Shown in pieces: positions 26,601-34,576 of a stretch of DNA of 64,000 nucleotides. The DNA is from Gorsachius magnificus (lineage: Eukaryota > Chordata > Aves > Pelecaniformes > Ardeidae). The stretch lies in assembly GCA_034008185.1 (NCBI GenBank), contig CM067089.1, positions 22,354,213 to 22,418,212 on the forward strand. The letters run 5' to 3'. The notes under the pieces were generated by a model, which made no database searches, was not told the origin of the DNA, and worked only from the letters and a program-made list of their open reading frames with translations. Position numbers and translations under genes: made by a program. Within the stretch, counting starts at the first letter, position 1; every line of letters begins with the position of its first letter.

Positions 26601-29600
26601 GTGTATGTTTTCAGTAGTGGACTAATTAGATTGGTTCGAAACAGGTTTCTCTGATGCTGCTAAAAACAGCTGCTGAGCCAGAGTGTCATCCACACTAGGA
26701 CTCTTGCAGTGTACATGTTATTACTAGTCACGGCAACCCTTTTCATTAACTTTGTAGAAACCCCAGTAGTTATCCCCCATTCTGCATCATATAAACACAA
26801 TTATAGTGTACAGTGGATCTAAGTTTGAACGCTTTGAGCTAAGCAGTCCCTGTCTCAGAAGAAAAGGAGGTAGACAGCTCTCACCTGCGCTACAAATGAC
26901 AAATGCATACAGCTCTGCAACTCCACACACCCTGCTCTACCTTCTGTTCCTTTACTACACTTCTAGCTTTGCTTGCTGAAGGGATAAAAGCCTTGCAGCA
27001 TAGCTTTGGCTGTTTCTTTTTCTGGAAAGCAAGATGGCCAAACCATCCCTGCAGTTGCTGTCTTTGCCTTGCTTCTATATGCCAGTGTCCACAGGCACAG
27101 ATGGTGGTGATATCTCCAAGCCTTATTAAGCAGGACAGAGGAGATGATACACAATAAGTAATGAATAAGCAGCAAGTAAAATTCACATATGCATTTGGAG
27201 AAAAAGTAATGCAGTCTCTCCTTTTTGAAGAGATTGATTCTGAGACTGCCCCACATTCATCCAGTGCACTGCATGACACAGGGTGCATAGATGAAAAAAA
27301 AAAAAAACAAAACCGAGAACCCACTGGAACTGAGTGTGACAATGGGAAAAAAAATATGATGAGAGCTATGTTTCACAAGCTGTCAGTTTTACTACAATCC
27401 TTTCCTACTAAAAGTATTTCCATATCCTGCACATTTCCTTTTTACAATACCCAGAGAGAGTCTGTGATTACTTCACTATCTGGAGAAACAGTTTTAAAGT
27501 TAAATAACTTACTTTAGTTTAAAAGGAGTAATCTTAATTACCTGAAGGGTGCTGAAAAGGGCAGAACATTTGTCCAAGACATATGATCTCAAGAGTTTAA
27601 AATTCTCTTTGATATGTGAGGTCAAAGCTCTCAGCTCAAAATCATCATGTGACTATTCAACACCATTTCTATTCTCTCTCCTGAAGGGAGCTATATTTTT
27701 AGAGCACTTTTTTGTCTTTTTTTTTTTTTTTTTTTTTTTTTTTTAGTGAAGTTTGCCTTCTCTGTCCTCAAACTGGTTCCCTATCCTAAAGCTCTTCATT
27801 ACTTGGCTGTCCATCTCTCCTCAAATGACACCTTAAACCAGGCAACCTTCCCTACCTCTGTCTCCCTGAAGTCTGACAGGGTCAGCCCAAGAGAAAAGTG
27901 CCAAATCCTTCATCCCCTTCCACCTCTAAATAATGACCATTTTGGATGATTTTTCTGAGGGCCCTTAAGTGGAAGCGTGGAATCTTTCTGTCCTTAGAGG
28001 GCCATCTCGGCAATGCTGAGGCAAACACAAGCAGGTTTACCTTGTGAAGAGCAGCTGCACCATGTCGACCAGAGTGTGCTCTGCAGATTTTCTCAATAAC
28101 TCTGTGAAGACAAAAACAAATAACACAGGTGTCATTACTCAGTGTGATATTATCAAGAGGCTTCTTCAAGCAGACTCCCCTCCAAGCCTTGTTTACAGAG
28201 ATTACGGCAAATTTATTAAAACCAGCTCCAACACTGCTTTACTGGAAATGGGCACATAATCACAAGGTGGCGCCACAAAGCTGGGGAAAAAGAGCAGCCA
28301 AAAGTTGTACAGGGAACTCCTAGCAAATTTTCCAAGAAGTTGTAGAAAGACACAATAATACAAATCTCAACAGCTTTCCACGGCTGCCTGTTCTACAACA
28401 GAACTAGTTAATGCTGAGGAAACCCGATCATTTCTTAACTGCAGAAGTATGAACAAACCTACCGCTGAGTCTCATTTCAAAGCATATGCGGAAGCAGGAC
28501 TGCATGATCTCACACACAGATTCATTGGTGAGGTGGGCTCCCACTGGAGTGAGCAGCAAGGTCCTCAAAACCTGCAAAGAACAGCACATGTTTGTCCCAT
28601 AGCACAATGACACTTGCATGCATTTCCAAGAGAAGGTTTTCAAGAAGGACTGCCATGAGGGAAAACCTAAGGGTTTTCCAAGGTCATTCCAAACCAAATG
28701 CTGATAAAAACAGACAGATTAGGAGACAAATTGATCTCCTGACCCATGTGTAAAAGAGGCCTGATATGCTGCATGCTACCCAATATTTAAATTCACTAAC
28801 TAGCTATCTGCCCCAAAGTACGTAGACCAGAGAGGTGTATAGCTCATAGGTTTGTCTCTACAAAGAATTTTTCCCAAAAATGAGTTTGAGAGGTCCAAAC
28901 GCTTAATTTACCCCTCACTAACACAGACCATGCACAAGGTAGGATTATCAACACTACCACATCATCAAACCCTTAATTTAAAAATCATTTCATTTAAGCT
29001 TTTAATTATTTTCATTTGGAAAAGCTTTTACCACAGGTATATGAGCCACCTGTTTAAAAATAAAGTCTGTCACTAAGCTCCTGCAGAGTCAAAACATTGC
29101 TCCCTCCTCTTCATCTCCATGTAACAGGATATGTTCCACAACAGGCAGCAACCATTATGGTAATTACCATTTCTCTCCACTTACCTGTAGGATTTTCATC
29201 AAGACAACCTCATCGCTTGCATGATCCGTGCCCACAAATCGGGCATGAGTGACAGCATCTGCCATGTTCTCCATCCCCTCCGCTGTGCCCTCATGGCTGG
29301 GATCTGAGTAACAGAATAAAAATATATGACAGGGAAAGGCCACCTACAGCTTACCACCTCTGTGGGGAGACATTTACCCAGAGATACTGTGTTGCCATTT
29401 GCTTCCTTAATTTCTGTGACTGGTGAGAGTTGACCCTACAAGAGCGGAACCCACGTCCCAGTAACAGAAAGAGTTTAAAACTGGGAGTTTTCAGAAACAC
29501 TTTGTCAAGAATCTACTTACATTTGTGAAAAGATGTAACCTAACAAAAAAAAGAATTACACTTTAGTTGTTACTGGCTCCATATTTTTTTAGGTGTTAGT

Positions 29601-32600
29601 TTGTAAGACTATGTCCTTTTCCCTGCAATATAGCACAATCAGCTGTTAAATGCATTCAGTTCCTCCTTGGGAACAAAGGGAAAGCAGTTCTTAAACATAG
29701 GGAACCTCAAATTTACTCCCACGAGGAGAAAATGCCAAACAGGTTCCACCAGATTGAGAAGGAAAAAATTGTCTCTTGTTCTACATCCCTCCCAAGGAAT
29801 AGGAGCTGGGGTAGGAACGGACTAGTAGCTTTCCCCAGAGACAACAGTAGACAGACACGATCACAGTTTAGATATCAGAGTTGCAGGCCTCCCGCTTCAA
29901 TCATTCATCAAGGCTCCTTCTCTCTGTTTCAGTCTTCTGTAGCTACAAACAATGGTGCAGTTGAGAGAATGTTTAGGACAAAATTGTTGCTAGTAACCGT
30001 ATCTCGTGCCACATTACAGTGGCTTCAGAAAAGCTGCCTCCGGCTTTGATTTCATTCTCATTTAAACAATACGGCACTGGGCAAGAATCTTGTTACCTTC
30101 CTACCTAAACAGTCATTAGGAATGAAAGGAGACAACCTAAACACTAGTTAATACCCCATTAATTGGCAATGGGGCCTCTTGAACTCCAGGAAGAATGAAG
30201 CTGACAGAGGAACCAAGACCTTGTACGCTTGCAGAGTAGCTTTGCAGACCTCCTTTTTGACTCCAGTTGTGTTCACACCTAGAAGGGGCTAAGCCCTCAG
30301 CATTAAAGCAAGCTGCCCTTATTGTGTTCCAACGACAGCAGCCTCCACAACGCTCTGGGGATTCTGAGGAGCTGCAGGATAAGAAGCTTCTCATAGTTGC
30401 ACAAAATTGAAATGGCATCAATGTACTTCAGAATCCCATAAATCTGCATAGGAACAGCCCTTCTCCTTTGCCAACTCTTACACGTCCCTTAATAGGGCAG
30501 AGCTTGCCTACTGTTGACATAGTTGTCTCACACACACACACACACAAAAAATCCTGCATAGTTGAAAATGAGTTCCTTTCCTCTCCTTTTGCTAGTCAAA
30601 CCTCACTGACCTATCAAGGAGTCTGTTTAAGACCAGTCGGTCATTTTTCACCTGCTTCAGCAGCAGCACTCAACAGGATACCAAACTCTGATACTGGGAA
30701 GCATTAGGTAAGTGGCCTGGCTGTCGAAGGCACTTCTGTGTATCTCTGATAATGGCTTATAATCCAGTTAGAAGCTACCACTCTTCTACCAGAGGCAATA
30801 AAATCAGCCGTTATGTTGGTACCCTGTGCACTCTTACTCACAAATGGAAATAATAGCTTAAACCACCAATGGTGATGTAGGATCATTCTAAATTGCCTCA
30901 GTTAAAGTGGGTAAAGACCAGTGGTGTTACAATGCCAGCACCTCCATTAGCATTACTGTCAACCAACCTCAACAAGTACAGTGGAAAGCAGCTAAGCAGG
31001 CATCAAGAGGAAAAAGCCACTTGCTGCAGAAAAGGCTCCCACAGGCAGAACATGCAGATTCACTTCACTGTCACCTCTTCTACTAGATGCGAGTTGCTGT
31101 AGGCTGAGGGATATATTTAGCCATAGTTATGGATAAATAGTCTGCGTGAACAGGAAATGCAAGCAAGTTGTGCACATGCTTCTTTAACAGATCACAACTA
31201 CTGCTTCGCTCTTCTAGCCCCTACCTTCAACGCTAACAAACACACCTCTCTCCTAACACACATCACGCCTGACTACTTCAGTCCTGGCTCCCTGGAACAC
31301 CTCTGCAAATTCAGGTCAATTTATAAAGCCTCTTGAGTTCAATTAAAAGCACAGATACTTCTATTTTGCAGAAACAAGATACAGAAAAGATCAACCTACC
31401 TCTTTGTTCCCTTGTGAGAAAACAGCACAGAAAGATGTGGCAATGCCTCCTCAGAATGACTAACAGAAATATGTTTGTATGAAGCAAAATATCAGTGTGA
31501 AAATTGCCACCTACAATGCAAAGATCCAGAGACCCCATCTAGACTTACACATTTCATATGGTGTGTACTCTCACAACAGGTGGGCAAAAGAACAAGCAGA
31601 AAAGCAGAAAATCCAGGCTCTTGACCATCAGGGAAATCCAGGAAAGCCAGAAGCCTGCTCAGTAATACCTTTAATGGAGCGAAAATAAATCACCAAGGAG
31701 ACAGAGAAGGTAGAGGGGAGAACAAGCTTTAAACTCTCCAAACTGCAAGTCCTCTCACTGGAAGCTGAGCAACAGCTACTCACTTACAGATACATAGTTT
31801 TCAGGAACATCAGGGAAAGTTAACTTTAGAACTGGAGCCAGAAGCTGCTGTGGACACATTGTGGTAATAAAAAGAGCACATACCTTCTCTGAGGAAAATA
31901 CAACAAATACAATTATGAAATTCAGCTACTAGTCTTCCTATAGCCAAGGTTTGAGCTCATCAAAAAGGCTGACAGCTAGCTAGCGCAAAACCGCTGAGTA
32001 AGGAAATAACTAATCTGTGGGATAAAAAAATCAGTGGGAATTTAGTATTGTTGCACAGTTTTCTTGTACTTTAAAAATTACTATGCAATACATCAACTAT
32101 AACTTGTGAAACAGTAGTACTTATTTCAGATAATCTCTGTAAGGCTCATTATTCCTACCAAAACACGCATGGTGGGTATCAAGTCATTTTACCTAACTGA
32201 GCTGTGATTGCACGCTATGCCATTAGTGAACTGCTGCATCCAGCAATCTCAGAACAGACCTTTGCAGTTCAGACTACAGAAGTCTCAGAGGCTACTCAAT
32301 ACATTTTTTTCTAACTGGTTTTAAAACGCAACCCTTAGCAATACTCTCCTGAAAAGCAGACAGATATCCCACCTGCTGACAGAAGGTCAGAATAAAAAAA
32401 AAAAAAAAAGACAGAATTAAAAAAATGGGGAGATGGCACAAGGATTAGCAATTAAATGCTTTGGAAATAGGAAAAGAAAGAAGTTTTAAACAAAGATAAT
32501 TATAGCAGAGGAGTTTGGCCCTTTAACTGCCCACTGGTTTTCAACTCAGTGTGTAGAGCAAAAGCACAGAACAGACACAGCTAATGACGCTTTTGAAAAA

Positions 32601-34576
32601 AGTGCTGGTTTCACCTGTCAATTATGCAGCCCCAAAATGCACCATAAATATCAGCCACACTGAAATTTCCCCACTGTGGTTATACCGGAGGCCTACCTTC
32701 CTTGTTCCATACAGTTTAAAACAGATTTGTATGTTAAGGACTGTTTTAAACTTTTCCTATCTTTAGACAAACAGACTTTACACTACCTTTAGTCTTATAT
32801 TACAAAGAGAAATGCAAGACCAAAAAGCCTTAATTTAACAACACAACCCTAGCCAGATGTTCAGTCAGCACCACTAATCCAAGCCTCACTGGTATCTGGA
32901 ACAGCACAAAGGACAAGGCCGCTGTGAATGTCACCTGAAGCAGCAACGGAGGTCTTAGATTACAGGTTCTGCTCCACAACAAAAGCCAGGCAGAGGGTCT
33001 TTTCCACTGTCTACTACAAAGACACACGCTTACCAGCAGTTACAGGGATGTGCACTTGCTGGAGTGACCTAATCCGTATTCTAAATAACAAGTAGCTAGA
33101 GAAAGGCTACAAATTCTTAACCACATTTTTTCCTGTTTCTGCCTCAAATCAAGTATTTGTAGCCAGTTGCCTGTGCAGGCGTTTGCCTGGACACGTGATA
33201 ACCAGCCTGATGTTCTCATCCCACCCAGACCATAAAAGCCCAGACCAAGAGTCCATCCCTTGTTCTATGTTGAAACAAACATATTTTGCATTATTGCTCA
33301 GTCCTTCAGAGGGACATGTGTTACAAGCTAATTAATTAAAGATTTCTTTATTGTCCTACAAAGTGACATCAATATTGCAACATTTTAGTTAGTTTTTGCC
33401 ACTTAATTATACCAAATACTGCCCACTAATTGACGTCTTGATACACTAAATTTCCATTAAACTCTTAAAAAAATTTTGTCCCGCAAGTCCCCATTTTTGC
33501 TCATTTCAGTTTTGTGTCTTTCCCACAAAAGTGGTCTGTACCTACATCAAGCCCTTTCTTTCTCTAACTTCCCTCATGCTAGCTCCAGAGAACAAAATAT
33601 ATAAAACAGTGCCAAAAATTCAACAGTGTTCACTTACAATATAAGGGAGGAAAAGAACTGAGAAATTTGAACTTGGGAGGGACGAAGACGGGTAAAATAA
33701 TTTTCTCCAAGTGAGACTACATATAAACAAACACAGATAACAAGCTTTGTAATTCACATAGGTATGATCAGAAAGTACTAACAGAATTCACGCAGAAAAA
33801 TCAAGCACCACTAACAACAGGCTGACACATTGAAGGCAGACAGAAAGCCAGCTAATGAGTTACTACAAGCCAGCTGAGCCATGGGAAGTGACCACATGCC
33901 CATTATTAGTCTTTCACAAATATAAAGGAGAATGTGCACATTTGAAAGTCTGGGCAGTGGCAAAACTGTCTCTGCCATGACAACTGTGACAAGTGAAGAG
34001 TACTGGCACACCACTGGACAGGGTCTGAGACCAGGCAAAAAAAACCCACCCTCACTCTAGAGCAGAAATATTAGTCCACAAAACTAAATAAATTCTACTG
34101 TGTTTATGTATATTACAACATTGTAATCCAAGCTGGTATTCTCCCCTCCCTGGCCCTTTTACTCAGGTTGCATTAGAAAGCAGTTGGTGATCACCACAGT
34201 CCGGCAGCGGGCCATAAGCACATGCAGCAGTCGGGGCAGACTAGAAACTTTGGCTCCATTTCCAGCCATTGCTGTAGTGCCATGAAAGACCAGCAGGTAT
34301 GATATTAAGAAACTGCATGCGCCTATTTCCCCAGCATTAATAACAATTTTCTTATTCTCCTCATTAAGACTTGGCCAAAGACACGTCCCAAGGTGAGGCA
34401 TTTGGCTGGCATTTTGGTAAATCCCGGGAAGTCACGTAACGTACCTATTAGTGCATATGAAAGGAACTTATTCACAGAGGTGAGGGCCAATCCAGTTATG
34501 GGGCCTGTAGTGTCTTCAGAACGGATTACTTCCAGGAAAGGCCGAAGAAAGATGTTGGGTTCAATTTCAGATAGCT
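387..34576 (-). CDS. GBF1: GBF1, Golgi ARF guanine nucleotide exchange factor (internal part, 19 exons)
   Basis: Large Sec7-family exchange factor that loads GTP onto ARF1 at the cis-Golgi and ER-Golgi intermediate compartment, allowing COPI coat recruitment; its activity is blocked by brefeldin A. The window carries about 2.7 kb of coding sequence (roughly 898 codons), corresponding to about human residue 55 to residue 950 of a protein of about 1,860 residues. Exons, in transcription order: 34576-34445, 29303-29185, 28571-28463, 28101-28041, 26313-26259, 19589-19454, 12778-12549, 11614-11446, 11261-11050, 10353-10255, 9850-9656, 9265-9079, 8613-8485, 7920-7832, 4715-4513, 4071-3948, 3642-3517, 2961-2879, 623-387. 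All junctions are GT-AG and all phases join. Domain order is DCB, linker, HUS, linker, Sec7, start of HDS1. Recognition is from remembered vertebrate GBF1, not a search. Both gene ends lie outside the window. Confidence 0.97.
624..2878 (-). other. GBF1 intron between Sec7 and HDS1 exons
   Basis: About 2.25 kb of AT-rich intron. It holds a short poly-A run near 1016-1028. I see no recognisable repeat family or additional exon. Confidence 0.8.
2879..2961 (-). CDS. GBF1: GBF1 exon, C-terminal end of Sec7
   Basis: 83 bp. It encodes [19 protein letters not shown] and LEDMYHAI. The N-L-x-G-x-N-x-G-K-D-F/Y pattern is the classical end of the Sec7 fold. Acceptor TTTTTTCAG, donor GTAAGA. It ends with two bases of a Lys codon. 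Confidence 0.97.
2962..3516 (-). other. GBF1 intron with a G-rich patch
   Basis: 555 bp. At 3420-3433 the plus strand has seven G, one A and six G, a purine-only tract; the GBF1 RNA reads it as a C-rich pyrimidine tract. A short CA-rich patch lies near 3266-3276. Overlapping open frames here are not coding. Confidence 0.75.
3517..3642 (-). CDS. GBF1: GBF1 exon, Sec7 ARF-binding groove
   Basis: 126 bp, exactly 42 codons. It encodes [19 protein letters not shown], then [15 protein letters not shown], the second invariant Sec7 motif. The Met of IMLNTD corresponds to human M832, a residue that controls brefeldin A sensitivity; Met here predicts a drug-sensitive enzyme. Acceptor CTTTCAG, donor GTGGGT. 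Confidence 0.98.
3643..4512 (-). other. Two short GBF1 introns around the catalytic exon
   Basis: Introns 3643-3947 (305 bp) and 4072-4512 (441 bp) flank the glutamic-finger exon. The second has an A9 run near 4250. Long open frames here (up to 132 codons) are Lys/Ser-rich, lack family resemblance and cross exon boundaries, so I treat them as chance. Confidence 0.75.
3948..4071 (-). CDS. GBF1: GBF1 exon with the catalytic glutamic finger
   Basis: 124 bp. It encodes [18 protein letters not shown] and the [12 protein letters not shown] motif. The Glu of LPGEAP is the glutamic finger (human E794) that displaces Mg-GDP from ARF; the following Ala (A795) is a site of brefeldin A resistance mutations in the literature. 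Both are present, so the domain should be catalytically competent. Donor GTGTGT. Confidence 0.98.
4513..4715 (-). CDS. GBF1: GBF1 exon, N-terminal half of the Sec7 domain
   Basis: 203 bp. It encodes [18 protein letters not shown], the FLQEK motif, then [17 protein letters not shown] and [10 protein letters not shown]. FNxKPKKGI is the hallmark opening helix of Sec7 domains. Acceptor CTCCTTCAG, donor GTGAAT. It ends with two bases of a Gly codon that the next exon completes. Confidence 0.98.
4716..7831 (-). other. GBF1 intron upstream of the Sec7 exons
   Basis: About 3.1 kb. I see no interspersed repeat that I can name, and no conserved peptide. It separates the linker exon from the run of three closely spaced Sec7 exons. 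Confidence 0.75.
7832..7920 (-). CDS. GBF1: GBF1 exon, just before Sec7
   Basis: 89 bp. It encodes [18 protein letters not shown] and [11 protein letters not shown], matching the human segment that ends in a lysine run before the Sec7 domain. It completes an Ala codon with the preceding exon. Acceptor CCTTCTAG, donor GTACGA. Confidence 0.94.
8485..8613 (-). CDS. GBF1: GBF1 exon, variable HUS-Sec7 linker
   Basis: 129 bp. It encodes a divergent linker ([19 protein letters not shown] to MELEGG) with little identity to human; assignment rests on position, the phase join on both sides and the shared Asn/Thr-Glu-Arg start and acidic end. The acceptor (AAATTCTACAG) sits 11 bases downstream of an uninterrupted 30-T tract in the sense strand. 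Donor GTGAGG. Confidence 0.88.
8625..8654 (-). repeat. Poly-T (sense) tract at an exon acceptor
   Basis: Thirty consecutive A on the plus strand, so thirty T in GBF1 pre-mRNA, ending 11 bases before the exon at 8613. It acts as the polypyrimidine tract of that acceptor and, being a homopolymer, is expected to vary in length between individuals and assemblies. Confidence 0.9.
9079..9265 (-). CDS. GBF1: GBF1 exon, end of HUS and start of second linker
   Basis: 187 bp. It encodes [19 protein letters not shown] and [18 protein letters not shown], then a less conserved Ser/Glu-rich end ([14 protein letters not shown]). Acceptor TTTCCCAG, donor GTAAGA. The exon ends after one base of a codon. Confidence 0.96.
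9605..9619 (-). promoter_or_regulatory. Intronic G-quadruplex motif near a weak splice donor
   Basis: On the GBF1 sense strand there are four GGG runs separated by single A bases, a textbook one-base-loop quadruplex motif. It begins 36 bases after the GTGCTG donor of the HUS-box exon; further G-runs (GGG and GGGGG) lie between. G-runs in this position are known intronic splicing enhancers bound by hnRNP F/H; a role here is inference. Confidence 0.5.
9656..9850 (-). CDS. GBF1: GBF1 exon with the HUS box
   Basis: 195 bp, exactly 65 codons. It encodes [34 protein letters not shown], and the HUS box around [17 protein letters not shown], the most conserved motif upstream of Sec7 in large ARF exchange factors. 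The donor is GTGCTG, which lacks the usual A at +3, A at +4 and G at +5. G-runs and a quadruplex motif lie just downstream in the intron (9605-9619) and may help definition of this exon. Confidence 0.97.
10255..10353 (-). CDS. GBF1: GBF1 exon, HUS domain
   Basis: 99 bp, exactly 33 codons, phase 0 at both ends. It encodes [18 protein letters not shown] and then [14 protein letters not shown]. Acceptor TTGTTCAG, donor GTGAGT. Confidence 0.97.
11050..11261 (-). CDS. GBF1: GBF1 exon, start of HUS domain
   Basis: 212 bp, 70 full codons plus a split Gly codon at the start. It encodes [36 protein letters not shown] and an amphipathic helical run to CRHLFQ. The HUS (homology upstream of Sec7) region contributes to dimerisation and membrane association in GBF/BIG proteins. 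Donor GTGAGT. Confidence 0.97.
11446..11614 (-). CDS. GBF1: GBF1 exon, linker leading into HUS
   Basis: 169 bp. It encodes [20 protein letters not shown] and then, after an acidic stretch, [20 protein letters not shown], nearly identical to human GBF1. The acceptor is ATGAAG with no long pyrimidine tract, so this 3' splice site looks weak; it was chosen because it alone gives the phase-0 join to the previous exon. Donor GTGAGA. Confidence 0.92.
12462..12478. repeat. GA dinucleotide microsatellite
   Basis: A 17-base alternating GA run in the intron between exons 12549-12778 and 11446-11614. Confidence 0.9.
12549..12778 (-). CDS. GBF1: GBF1 exon, serine-rich linker
   Basis: 230 bp. It encodes a Ser/Pro/Thr-rich, low-complexity segment: [17 protein letters not shown], then the conserved core [19 protein letters not shown], then a divergent, Asn- and Gln-rich tail ending PELQ. 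The conserved core is the part that anchors it to human GBF1. Acceptor CTCAACAG, donor GTACGT. It is the first exon after the provirus-bearing intron. Confidence 0.94.
12779..14522 (-). other. GBF1 intron, part 3' of the provirus in the GBF1 sense
   Basis: About 1.7 kb of unremarkable AT-rich intron between the exon at 12549-12778 and the retroviral insertion. I see nothing else in it. Confidence 0.7.
14523..14527. repeat. Target site duplication, left copy
   Basis: GTCAC immediately before the TG of the 5' LTR, matching 18919-18923 exactly. A 5-bp duplication is produced by the staggered cut of the retroviral integrase. Confidence 0.93.
14528..15085 (+). repeat. 5' LTR of the endogenous retrovirus
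   Basis: 558 bp, beginning TGTCCTGGTTTCGG and ending CCACGACA. It matches the 3' LTR except for 7 substitutions and a longer G-run (13 against 10). An ATTAAA polyadenylation-type signal lies at 14942-14947. A CRE-like ACGTCA half site is at about 14766-14771. The last part (from about 15010) is CpG-rich. The open frames within it are repeated in the 3' LTR and are not genes. Confidence 0.95.
14942..14947 (+). terminator. LTR polyadenylation signal (5' copy)
   Basis: ATTAAA, a common variant signal, followed by T-rich sequence. It acts only on plus-strand transcripts, so it should not cut GBF1 RNA, which reads the other strand. Confidence 0.55.
15094..15111 (+). promoter_or_regulatory. Primer binding site, tRNA-Lys1,2 type
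   Basis: 18 bases beginning TGGCACCC, 8 bases after the 5' LTR. It agrees with the known tRNA-Lys1,2 primer site at 17 of 18 positions (A for G at position 5). Minus-strand DNA synthesis would start here. Confidence 0.8.
15112..15370 (+). other. Retroviral leader up to the deletion joint
   Basis: Leader sequence after the primer site. Where gag and protease should follow, the sequence passes within about 270 bp into reverse transcriptase. The first 60 or so codons of the open frame starting at 15191 are hydrophobic and resemble neither Gag nor protease, so I read them as leader read-through rather than protein. The joint is probably near 15368-15382. Confidence 0.7.
15191..17960 (+). pseudogene. 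pol: Retroviral pol remnant (RT, RNase H, integrase), broken
   Basis: Three open pieces. The first (15191-16369) has reverse transcriptase from about 15379, with the LTVDYR, LPQGW and YIDD motifs, and ends at an in-frame TGA (16367-16369). The second (16370-17443) continues in the same frame with RNase H (acidic residues in LFTDGS, AEVKA and YTDSW) and the integrase zinc-binding domain (two His and two Cys, near 17110-17225) and the first catalytic Asp (WQIDY). A one-base frame change near 17416-17418 moves the rest of integrase to another frame (to 17960), with the second Asp in SDNG, the catalytic Glu in IERYN and a conserved C-terminal domain. Reverse transcriptase lacks its N-terminal end. 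The pieces would not give a working polyprotein. The ATG at 15191 is nominal. Confidence 0.93.
17961..18352 (+). other. Non-coding tail between integrase and polypurine tract
   Basis: About 390 bp with multiple stops in all frames. No env-like reading frame and no recognisable dUTPase. Absence of env is usual for ERVL-type elements. Confidence 0.75.
18353..18363 (+). promoter_or_regulatory. Polypurine tract
   Basis: AAGGGGTGGAA directly before the 3' LTR, purine except for one T. It is the primer for plus-strand DNA synthesis. Confidence 0.85.
18364..18918 (+). repeat. 3' LTR of the endogenous retrovirus
   Basis: 555 bp, 98.7% identical to the 5' LTR over aligned bases. The seven substitutions are scattered between about 18577 and 18891. 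ATTAAA lies at 18778-18783, the natural processing signal for proviral RNA. The low divergence indicates a recent insertion, because the two LTRs are identical when the provirus forms. Confidence 0.95.
18778..18783 (+). terminator. LTR polyadenylation signal (3' copy)
   Basis: ATTAAA in the 3' LTR, at the same relative place as in the 5' LTR. Confidence 0.55.
18919..18923. repeat. Target site duplication, right copy
   Basis: GTCAC immediately after the CA of the 3' LTR, identical to 14523-14527. Confidence 0.93.
18924..19453 (-). other. GBF1 intron between donor and provirus
   Basis: About 530 bp from the provirus to the donor of the exon at 19454-19589. It is C/T-rich on the plus strand near 19020-19190 and has no named repeat. 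Confidence 0.7.
19454..19589 (-). CDS. GBF1: GBF1 exon, basic part of the DCB-HUS linker
   Basis: 136 bp. It encodes [18 protein letters not shown], then a basic proline/arginine stretch ([10 protein letters not shown]), then a more variable end. The Lys/Arg-rich core is conserved with human GBF1 while the tail (around [10 protein letters not shown]) differs, as expected for a linker. Donor GTGAGT. The retroviral insertion lies in the intron directly downstream, with the proviral edge about 530 bp from this donor. Confidence 0.95.
19590..26258 (-). other. Long GBF1 intron between DCB and linker exons
   Basis: About 6.7 kb. It contains the G-rich tract at 22217-22284, a poly-C/poly-T junction at about 22427-22448, an A13 run near 21387-21399 and a TA-rich patch near 25474-25500. 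A locally CpG-bearing stretch lies near 21725-21860. I recognise no gene or transposon. Confidence 0.7.
22217..22284 (+). repeat. G/T-rich tract with quadruplex potential
   Basis: A run of G blocks of 3 to 7 separated by T-rich spacers on the plus strand, followed by further GGGG and GG blocks. It can form a G-quadruplex on the strand that is the template for GBF1. Its complement resembles the A/C-rich low-complexity tracts at 35440 and 48602. Confidence 0.75.
26259..26313 (-). CDS. GBF1: GBF1 short exon, end of DCB
   Basis: 55 bp. It encodes [18 protein letters not shown], matching the human segment with two substitutions (Ser for Asn and Met for Val). Acceptor CTTTCAG, donor GTAAGA. It completes an Arg codon from the previous exon and ends in phase 0. 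Confidence 0.95.
26314..28040 (-). other. GBF1 intron with a long T tract
   Basis: About 1.7 kb. It holds a 28-base T run on the plus strand (27717-27744). The 150-codon minus-strand frame at 26890-27342 crosses no conserved motif and is Cys/Phe-rich by chance composition. Confidence 0.7.
27717..27744 (+). repeat. Poly-T tract (28 T)
   Basis: Uninterrupted T run, poly-A in GBF1 pre-mRNA. No retrotransposon body is recognisable beside it, so I call it only a homopolymer. Confidence 0.9.
28041..28101 (-). CDS. GBF1: GBF1 short exon, DCB domain
   Basis: 61 bp, too short to stand out as a reading frame by itself. It encodes [19 protein letters not shown] between a split Glu codon and a split Arg codon. 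Acceptor TTCACAG, donor GTAAAC. The motif around [11 protein letters not shown] is a family-wide signature of the DCB end in large ARF exchange factors. Confidence 0.95.
28102..29184 (-). other. Two short GBF1 introns in the DCB exons
   Basis: Introns 28102-28462 and 28572-29184. I see nothing in them beyond splice signals. Confidence 0.75.
28463..28571 (-). CDS. GBF1: GBF1 exon, DCB domain
   Basis: 109 bp. It encodes [18 protein letters not shown] followed by [18 protein letters not shown], which is essentially identical to mammalian GBF1 and related to the equivalent helices of the BIG/Sec7 family. Donor GTAGGT. It ends after one base of a Glu codon. Confidence 0.97.
29185..29303 (-). CDS. 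GBF1: GBF1 exon, DCB domain
   Basis: 119 bp. It encodes [17 protein letters not shown] through [12 protein letters not shown], part of the helical DCB repeat. Acceptor TTACTCAG, donor GTAAGT (a strong consensus). It ends exactly on a codon boundary, so the next exon begins in phase 0. Confidence 0.96.
29304..34444 (-). other. GBF1 intron between the first two DCB exons of the window
   Basis: About 5.1 kb. It contains a CA microsatellite (30529-30546) and an A13 run (about 32396-32409). A minus-strand open frame at 34159-34401, shortly downstream of the DCB exon, is described among the findings. No named repeat was recognised. Confidence 0.7.
30529..30546. repeat. CA microsatellite (9 units)
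   Basis: Nine CA units followed by a short A run. Confidence 0.9.
34445..34576 (-). CDS. GBF1: GBF1 exon, DCB domain (first coding exon in the window)
   Basis: This 132-bp exon encodes a peptide reading [14 protein letters not shown] and continuing through [13 protein letters not shown], matching the N-terminal DCB (dimerisation and cyclophilin-binding) domain from about human residue 55. The acceptor follows a T-rich tract (TTTTAACAG) and the donor is GTACGT. It starts after the first base of a Glu codon and ends after the first base of an Asp codon that is completed by the exon at 29303. The residues before it in human GBF1 (start Met through the NSIT motif) were not found anywhere upstream to 64000. 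Confidence 0.95.

Noticed and set aside
26625..26650. A GGTTCGAA word like a tRNA T-arm.
   Set aside because: No cloverleaf, acceptor stem or A box could be found around it.
26890..27342. A 150-codon minus-strand open frame, one of the longest outside the provirus.
   Set aside because: Rich in Cys, Phe and Ser with no recognisable motif, spans a homopolymer, and is overlapped by comparable frames on both strands; typical of chance.
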